From JAYEIH01 sp034659995 (GTDB lineage: Archaea > Methanobacteriota_B > Thermococci > Methanofastidiosales > B48-G16): 9,752 bases of DNA. Numbering within the stretch: the first letter of the stretch is position 1; the number at the start of each line of letters is the position of its first letter. The position numbers were made by a program, and so were the translations under genes. Of this stretch, positions 5,251 through 9,752 are shown one piece after another. The stretch is taken from NCBI GenBank assembly GCA_034659995.1, contig JAYEIH010000106.1, forward strand, positions 1 through 9,752. The letters run 5' to 3'. The notes beneath the pieces are model-generated. The model saw only the letters and a list, made by a program, of their open reading frames with translations, searched no databases and had not been told where the DNA came from.

Positions 5251-5706
5251 ATGAACGATTTAAAATCTATCAGAGATGAGGTAATAAAGAAGGGATTTCT
5301 CGAGCTTCTGGATGAGGATATCCAGATTGAATATACCTCGTTGGAGGATGCTCTTTTTGAGTACGGAGAGTTGAGTGAGGAGGGGTATTATATTGAGGTC
5401 GACGAATCGCTTAAAAATGCATCCCAAAAGGTAATAGAAGGGGGTCTTGCCCATGAGCTTTCACATATTGTTATCGATAGGGATCTGGGCGATATTTCTG
5501 TGGAAACCCCCTCAGAGAAGATGTTTAGACGATATAAGACCTTGGATGAAAGAAATACAGATCTGACTGTAATTTTGCGTGGTTTTGGATCTCAGCTCTT
5601 AGCTCTTCTAAAATATTCTGAAAATAAGGGATTTTCGCATTATAGGGAGGATGGGCTTTCTATAAGAGAAGTAGAACAGATTTTATCGTTGTCCGATACG
5701 AGGTAA
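5251..5706 (+). CDS. Small zincin-like protein with HELSH motif, putative metalloprotease
   Basis: The predicted soluble protein has 151 residues, no signal peptide and no membrane helix. H68-E-L-S-H72 is an HExxH zinc motif in a helix (GGLAHELSHIVID). About 28 residues later comes LDERNTDLTVILRGFG with E100 and D104, a plausible third ligand as in gluzincins or aspzincins. The N-terminal 60 residues are acidic. I know no named function for this family. Alternatives are a domain that only binds metal, or an archaeal house-cleaning protease. The ATG at 5251 is preferred over the in-frame TTG at 5239, since it is the stronger codon and nothing before it looks conserved. It lies 25 nt after the aldo-keto reductase gene and 56 nt before the PGK-like gene. 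Confidence 0.65.
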   Translation: MNDLKSIRDEVIKKGFLELLDEDIQIEYTSLEDALFEYGELSEEGYYIEVDESLKNASQKVIEGGLAHELSHIVIDRDLGDISVETPSEKMFRRYKTLDERNTDLTVILRGFGSQLLALLKYSENKGFSHYREDGLSIREVEQILSLSDTR

Positions 5707-5722
5707 TATTTTATGACAGAAG

Positions 5723-5732
5723 CTTTAAATAT
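5723..5732 (+). promoter_or_regulatory. TATA box of the PGK-like gene
   Basis: CTTTAAATAT is centred near 5728, so RNA should start near 5753, exactly at the SD AGGTGATC. This gives the PGK-like gene its own promoter inside the apparent three-gene run. Confidence 0.55.
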
Positions 5733-5752
5733 CCCTCAAGGATAGTAGATTT

Positions 5753-5760
5753 AGGTGATC
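5753..5760 (+). promoter_or_regulatory. Strong SD overlapping an ATG-TGA start-stop before GTG 5763
   Basis: AGGTGATC is a perfect complement to the archaeal 16S 3' tail (GAUCACCU). It is followed directly by ATGTGAGG: an ATG at 5761 is out of frame and closes at once with TGA, while the GTG at 5763 opens the PGK-like frame. No other in-frame start exists nearby, so GTG 5763 is the likely start. The overlapping ATG-TGA could reduce initiation. Confidence 0.5.
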
Positions 5761-5762
5761 AT

Positions 5763-7118
5763 GTGAGGATCATAGAGACATCAGAAAACGTAGTTCTTGC
5801 TGATACTTCAGATATTGCTCATGATCTGGATACGGTCTATTTTAGAGCTGATATTAATGAACCGCCAAGGCCTTCATTAAGAGTGGAACAGACCGTTAGA
5901 ACTGTGCTTGCAGTAAGGCGTTTACAGAAAAAAAAGGCGAATATACTGTGCACTTCTCATTCTTCTCTTGTAAATGGAACGCTCAAGGAGAATTTTCAGA
6001 TTTTAAAGAGGGTACTTGAGAAGGAGATGGATCCTATAAGTCCTGAGGTAAAAAATATCCTTTTTGTTAACTCGCTCGAGGAGATGAAGAAGGCAAATGG
6101 AAATAATAATGGTTCACTGATATTTCTGGACAATATAAGGAGAATAGTTCCCGAGGAAAAGAATCCCCCTCCTAACTCCTCGGATACGGAGCTCTGGAAA
6201 ATGTTAAAGGACACCACAAAGATCAATGGTGCACTCTCCTCATCCCACAGAGACCATCTGTCTTTGAGGTTATTTTCCGAAGGTTGTTTCTGTAATAAGT
6301 ACTTTGCAAGAGAGTTAGAGGATATCACCAAGATATACAATAGCAAAACTGAGGATATAAAGGTATGGGGTATAGCAGGAGCTAAAAGGGGAAAATTAAG
6401 GGCTATTCTTCTCACAGAGGGCAGAGATGACCTTTTAGTGTGTCTGGACGGAGGACCGGTTTTTGTTCTTCTTCTCTGGGCGCTCATAAAGAGAGCCTCT
6501 TCTCTTGGGAGAACACTCCCCCATACAATTGGGAAATTGAATAAAGAGCTTATAGAGGGTTTTTTTGGCGATAATTGGAAGTCCACAAAAACAGAAGCTT
6601 TAAAAATAGCTGAAAAAATAGAAAGTGGTGTTATAGATGTTATACTCCCTATTGATGTAATAATAGAGGATGAAAACGGCGTGGAAAAGGTTGTTGGCTT
6701 GAGAGATATTGACAGGGGTAAATTTATTTCTATAGGCCCAAATACGATTAAAATGATAGGAAACATATCCAGAAAGAGGATATTTTTACAGAATGGGTCT
6801 GTGGAACCGAGAAAAATGCTGAAGGCTAAGTCCGAATCAATAACATATCTTCTGATAAAGACCCTGTTGAAACGTGTGGATGAGCTGTTTTTAAATGGAG
6901 GAGATACAGTCTCTGATGTGCGTTCATTGGAAAAGGAGTTGCGGCTGGCAAAGTACCGAAAGGATATACTAAGAGAACTGGCCGTTGGCGGGTTTGTTGT
7001 GTACTGGTGGAATTACCTGAATAAAGGAAGGGATATGCCGCCAGGAGTGAAATTTACACAGATAGGGAGTCTAAGGAATCTTTATGAGGAAAAAAGGAGA
7101 AAACAGGAGTTTAGGTAG
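5763..7118 (+). CDS. Diverged phosphoglycerate kinase paralogue
   Basis: The predicted protein has 451 residues, longer than the usual 390-420 of PGK, and the PGK motifs appear in order. FRADINEP (27-34) stands for RVDFNVP with D30 and N32. LRVE has R40. TSH (64-66) stands for SHLGR with H66, but the Arg is missing. LDNIR (122-126) stands for LENLR with R126. SSSHRDHLS (159-167) stands for the AHRAHAS block with R163. IAGAK (204-208) stands for the GGAK block with K208. LPIDVIIED (295-303) and SIGPNT (323-328) are clear. GGDT (379-382) is partly kept. The C-terminal STGGGA loop, which binds phosphate in PGK, is replaced by FTQIGSL. The substrate-side basic patch is thus mostly intact while the nucleotide side is eroded. 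It is probably not the glycolytic PGK; a changed substrate or a regulatory role are inferences. It converges on the flippase gene with 8 bp of overlap. Confidence 0.8.
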   Translation: MRIIETSENVVLADTSDIAHDLDTVYFRADINEPPRPSLRVEQTVRTVLAVRRLQKKKANILCTSHSSLVNGTLKENFQILKRVLEKEMDPISPEVKNILFVNSLEEMKKANGNNNGSLIFLDNIRRIVPEEKNPPPNSSDTELWKMLKDTTKINGALSSSHRDHLSLRLFSEGCFCNKYFARELEDITKIYNSKTEDIKVWGIAGAKRGKLRAILLTEGRDDLLVCLDGGPVFVLLLWALIKRASSLGRTLPHTIGKLNKELIEGFFGDNWKSTKTEALKIAEKIESGVIDVILPIDVIIEDENGVEKVVGLRDIDRGKFISIGPNTIKMIGNISRKRIFLQNGSVEPRKMLKAKSESITYLLIKTLLKRVDELFLNGGDTVSDVRSLEKELRLAKYRKDILRELAVGGFVVYWWNYLNKGRDMPPGVKFTQIGSLRNLYEEKRRKQEFR

Positions 7119-8067
7119 TTTCTGAGATTCCAATTGAAATTCCTGTAAACACACCAATAATGGTGATTATCCAAAAGGAGATGAATCTATCTAAAAGTGT
7201 AGCTGTCGTGGCGGTAACAAATCCGATATTAAATGCTTGGAGGAAAAGAATGATGAAGCTCTCCATTGTTCCGATGCCCCCTGGTGTAATGGGCACCATC
7301 CCAAGTGTTAAGGAAAATAGATATACGGCTACCACCGTTACAAATGGGATCTCACAGCCCAGAGATTTAAAAATGATAAAAAATCTCAAGGGTTCCAAAA
7401 ACCAACACACTAGGGACAGTATCGCTGTCATGCCAATGATCTTCGGGTTCTTTATATCTCTTACACCCTCCTGAGCCTTTCTTACAAACTGCAGCACCTC
7501 CTTTTTTTTAGATTTTAGGGGCAGAGGCTTCATGATGACGTTAACTATTGAGGCAAGTTCCCCTCTGAGCACCGAATAATAAAAGAATATGATAATACAT
7601 AATATAAATGCAGATGCAGCTATCCCCAGAATACCTATTTTTACAGGGAGGTTACGAAAGAGAAATGCTGCACAAACTGTTGTTATTGAGGCCAGTACGA
7701 GAAGATCGATCATTTTCTCCACTATGATCGTTGAAAATTTCTTTTCCTTCTCCATAGAGGATCTCAGCATAATAGCTCTCATGGGGTCTCCCGCTATTCT
7801 TCCCGGCGTCATGTTATTAATGAAAATCCCTGTCACGACTACCTTGTATATCGTATGAAAGGGGGCATCATCCCCTAACTCTGATAGAATAAGTTTCCAT
7901 CTGAAGGTTCGTACGCCGATAATGAAGAAATGAAGTCCAAGGGCCAGGACAAAAAGCCTTTGATCCAGATCTTTCAGTTGATGATATATATTCCCAAATC
8001 CGGCAAATTTGATTACCATCAATATGATGAGAACGCCTATGAGGAAGAGGATAATCTTTTTTTTCAT
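7111..8067 (-). CDS. AglD/UPF0104-type integral membrane protein (LPG synthase-flippase fold)
   Basis: The predicted polytopic membrane protein has 318 residues and about eight hydrophobic segments (roughly 4-22, 38-56, 72-84, 116-138, 143-164, 211-232, 243-262 and 286-312). It belongs to the lysylphosphatidylglycerol synthase transmembrane / UPF0104 family. Diagnostic motifs are NNMTPGRIAGDPMRA (84-98), PITPGGIGTME (259-269) and LLDRFISFW (291-299). Relatives include the membrane part of bacterial MprF, which flips aminoacylated lipids, and the C-terminal part of haloarchaeal AglD, which acts in N-glycosylation. No soluble synthase domain is fused here, so a lipid or polyprenyl-phosphate translocation role is the likeliest guess. 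It starts 7 nt after aspS in the same direction with no SD, which suggests co-transcription. Confidence 0.88.
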   Translation of the reverse strand: MKKKIILFLIGVLIILMVIKFAGFGNIYHQLKDLDQRLFVLALGLHFFIIGVRTFRWKLILSELGDDAPFHTIYKVVVTGIFINNMTPGRIAGDPMRAIMLRSSMEKEKKFSTIIVEKMIDLLVLASITTVCAAFLFRNLPVKIGILGIAASAFILCIIIFFYYSVLRGELASIVNVIMKPLPLKSKKKEVLQFVRKAQEGVRDIKNPKIIGMTAILSLVCWFLEPLRFFIIFKSLGCEIPFVTVVAVYLFSLTLGMVPITPGGIGTMESFIILFLQAFNIGFVTATTATLLDRFISFWIITIIGVFTGISIGISETT

Positions 8068-8074
8068 TTTATAT

Positions 8075-9322
8075 CTACGGTTTTATTCTATTCCTGTCCC
8101 GTGGGAAGAGTATGCACTCTCGTATATTCCGAATATCGAGGATTTCCATGAGAAAACGTTCGATCCCCATGCCAAAGCCTCCGTGAGGCGGCATTCCATA
8201 TCTAAAGACTTTAAGATAATCCTCAAAATCCTCTGGATCCATTCCGAACTCCTCTATTCTTTTTACCAGAAGGTCATGATCATGGACCCTCTGGCCGCCA
8301 GAGGTGATCTCGGTACCTCTGCAGTCAAGATCGAACCCTCGGCAGTACTTTCCGTCCGGCATGATATAGAATACTTTGTTTTTGGGGAATCGTTTGATGA
8401 AGTAGTAATCCGTTCCGTTCTCCTTCATATAGGTTCCAAGGAGCTTTTCGTCATCCGTTCCGAGATCATCGCCCCATTCTATATTTGAACCTCTCTCTTT
8501 TAAAATTTCAATGGCTCTGTCATAGCTTATTCGCTTAAATGGAGGTTCAGGTGGCACTATCTCGGTTCCTATCTCGTCCAGTTCAGTTTTACAGTTTTCA
8601 GAGAGATTTTTTAGGGTGTAATGGATAAGGTTCTCCAGAAGTTTCATTATGTCTTCCTCATCTTCTATAAATGCCATCTCCAGATCAATTGCCGTTGACT
8701 CGTTAAGATGTCTTCTTGTATTGTGCTCCTCTGCCCTAAAATACCATGCAATCTCGAATATCCTGTCAAATCCCGCAGCCATCATCATCTGCTTATAGAG
8801 CTGAGGACTTTGGGATAGATAGGCCCTTTTTTCAAAGTACTTTACAGAAAAAAGCTCCGTGCCTCCTTCAGAGGATGAAGAGATGATCTTTGGCGTATGA
8901 ATCTCGATAAACTCTTCTTTTAAAAAGAACTCTCTTACGTGTCTCAGCAGCTCACTCCTAATTTTGAAGATGTTGAGAACATTTCTCTTTCTTAGATCGA
9001 GAAATCGATTATCCAATCGCGTATCCATCCCGGCACTCACCTTTTCAGCAGGATCAAGGGGGAGAGGCGTTCTGGACTCATTGAGAACTGTTATTTTAGT
9101 AGGAAGGTACTCAAACTTAAAGTCCTTCCCTTTGGATTCTTTTTTTTCGCATGCTACTGTGATTACATCCTCTCTGTTCAGTTTAGATACCTTCTCAAAG
9201 GTTTTTCTAGACACTTTTTTCTTTGGAAGAACTACCTGGTGTAATCCCCCTCTGTTTCTCAGAATCAAAAATTTTATTCCTCCGAGGTCTCTAATCTCAT
9301 GTACCCATCCATTAAGTATCAT
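8075..9322 (-). CDS. aspS: Aspartyl-tRNA synthetase, archaeal type, probably non-discriminating
   Basis: The predicted class IIb synthetase has 415 residues and attaches Asp to tRNA-Asp. The N-terminal OB-fold anticodon domain begins almost at once with GWVHEIRDLGGIKF. The flipping/active-site region is TEGG-like (SEGGTELF, 151-158) with SQSPQLYKQ (170-178). Motif 2 is FRAEEHNTRRHLNE (195-208), and motif 3 is GFGMGIERFL (382-391), followed by NIRECILFPRDRNR. Usual archaeal AspRS has about 17 more residues before GWV. The ATG at 9322 is preferred, with GAGTGA 5 nt upstream; the GTG at 9331, which overlaps the previous stop as GTGA, would add only three residues (MIK). His8 in GWVH and the lack of Lys near residue 67 fit relaxed enzymes that also charge tRNA-Asn, but this is inferred. 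The gene sits between the KH gene and the flippase gene. Confidence 0.95.
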   Translation of the reverse strand: MILNGWVHEIRDLGGIKFLILRNRGGLHQVVLPKKKVSRKTFEKVSKLNREDVITVACEKKESKGKDFKFEYLPTKITVLNESRTPLPLDPAEKVSAGMDTRLDNRFLDLRKRNVLNIFKIRSELLRHVREFFLKEEFIEIHTPKIISSSSEGGTELFSVKYFEKRAYLSQSPQLYKQMMMAAGFDRIFEIAWYFRAEEHNTRRHLNESTAIDLEMAFIEDEEDIMKLLENLIHYTLKNLSENCKTELDEIGTEIVPPEPPFKRISYDRAIEILKERGSNIEWGDDLGTDDEKLLGTYMKENGTDYYFIKRFPKNKVFYIMPDGKYCRGFDLDCRGTEITSGGQRVHDHDLLVKRIEEFGMDPEDFEDYLKVFRYGMPPHGGFGMGIERFLMEILDIRNIRECILFPRDRNRIKP

Positions 9323-9327
9323 TTTAA

Positions 9328-9752
9328 TCACTCAAAGACTATTTTTATCTCTTCTTTTCTTATTTCATTTAGTACCCTTTCTATTTTTGTCTTTTCTGCC
9401 GGCATCTTGTCTAAAGATTCCTTCTCTATCCTTATCCTACTCACCGTATCTTCCGATACAGGGTACACTATGTCTATTCCGGTTATCCTGGCAGGATATA
9501 TTAACTCACCTACAAACTCCTTCAGGTTCTCTGTTTCTCCCACAACTCTGATATTTTTATTGAGTTTTCTTCGCAGTATCCTAATGAATTTTCCTCTTTT
9601 TCCTATTACCTTTCCAACATCCCCTTTGTCCACGATCATCACAACGAATCCATCGGCTTCAAAGGATTTTTTAAAGGTTGCACTGTCAATATTGTAGTTT
9701 TTGTTTATGATATGCAAAGCTCTGGCTAAATCTATATCTCTTTGCGTTATCT
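9328..9752 (-). CDS. NusA-like KH-domain RNA-binding protein, 5' truncated by the window
   Basis: The frame runs in from the right edge and gives 140 C-terminal residues, beginning at the edge with ITQRDIDLARAL. A KH motif VGKVIGKRGKFIRILRRKL carries the RNA-gripping GxxG loop GKRG (at 9592-9603). A second, degenerate KH-like unit appears to follow (PARITGIDIVYPV, then a basic helix near KTKIERVLNEI) without a GxxG loop, which resembles the paired type II KH domains of NusA-like archaeal proteins. The true start lies beyond the window: the internal TTG at 9717 falls inside the conserved frame and has no SD, so it is not a good start. The stop TGA (9330-9328) overlaps the alternative GTG of aspS, which shows tight coupling. 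The role is probably transcription or RNA metabolism; no gene name is claimed. Confidence 0.8.
   Translation of the reverse strand, partial: ITQRDIDLARALHIINKNYNIDSATFKKSFEADGFVVMIVDKGDVGKVIGKRGKFIRILRRKLNKNIRVVGETENLKEFVGELIYPARITGIDIVYPVSEDTVSRIRIEKESLDKMPAEKTKIERVLNEIRKEEIKIVFE

Noticed and set aside
5996..6766. 256-codon open frame on the minus strand
   Set aside because: It is fully antisense to the PGK-like gene, is Ser- and Phe-rich as expected from a reversed frame, and shows no domain.
8009..9551. Long plus-strand open frames at 8009-8488 and 8964-9551
   Set aside because: Both are antisense to aspS and its neighbours, which carry complete family motifs; the plus-strand translations show none.
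9715..9717. TTG at 9717 as the start of the KH gene
   Set aside because: The frame continues open to the window edge with plausible protein sequence and there is no SD at the TTG.

Overview
The window reads as chromosomal DNA of an archaeon, most likely a euryarchaeal-grade lineage of moderate to low GC that I cannot place further. The main evidence is an Alba chromatin protein, an archaeal-type aspartyl-tRNA synthetase, a tRNA-guanine transglycosylase with archaeosine-enzyme motifs, a NusA-like KH protein and an AglD/UPF0104-type membrane protein. Several genes also have TATA boxes centred about 24-26 nt before their start codons with no Shine-Dalgarno (SD) site, the layout of archaeal leaderless transcripts.

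Left end (1-1935), accessory in character. The tail of an unrecognised gene (3-74) is followed 4 nt later by a four-helix membrane protein (79-447) and then a run of T-tracts. About 830 bp downstream the same junction recurs as a diverged, decayed copy (835-970). There the membrane-protein relic has a TGA exactly where the intact copy has the Trp13 TGG codon. Next come an L-2-amino-thiazoline-4-carboxylate hydrolase-family gene (1060-1671), a CpG-rich 147-bp block with imperfect terminal inverted repeats that may be a small insertion (1674-1820), and a T-rich terminator zone.

Centre left (1936-3993). Two plus-strand genes, each with its own leaderless-type promoter, encode a catalytic-core-only TGT-family enzyme and an MJ0936/YfcE-type metallophosphoesterase. 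They converge on alba, which is on the minus strand.

Centre (4059-7118). A plus-strand run encodes an Fe-S aldo-keto reductase with two C-terminal cysteine clusters, a small HELSH zincin-like protein, and a diverged phosphoglycerate kinase paralogue. The paralogue keeps most of the substrate-side residues of PGK but has lost the C-terminal glycine-rich motif. It has its own TATA box and a strong SD. The first two genes are probably co-transcribed.

Right end (7111-9752), minus strand. In transcription order this tight operon holds a KH-domain RNA-binding protein (5' end outside the window), aspS and a flippase-like membrane protein. It ends with an 8-bp convergent overlap with the PGK-like gene.

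Most of the window is ordinary archaeal housekeeping and information processing. The points most worth a second look are the PGK paralogue, the duplicated and decaying gene pair, the possible small mobile element, the PUA-less TGT and the zincin family. I see no CRISPR array, tRNA, rRNA or full insertion sequence.
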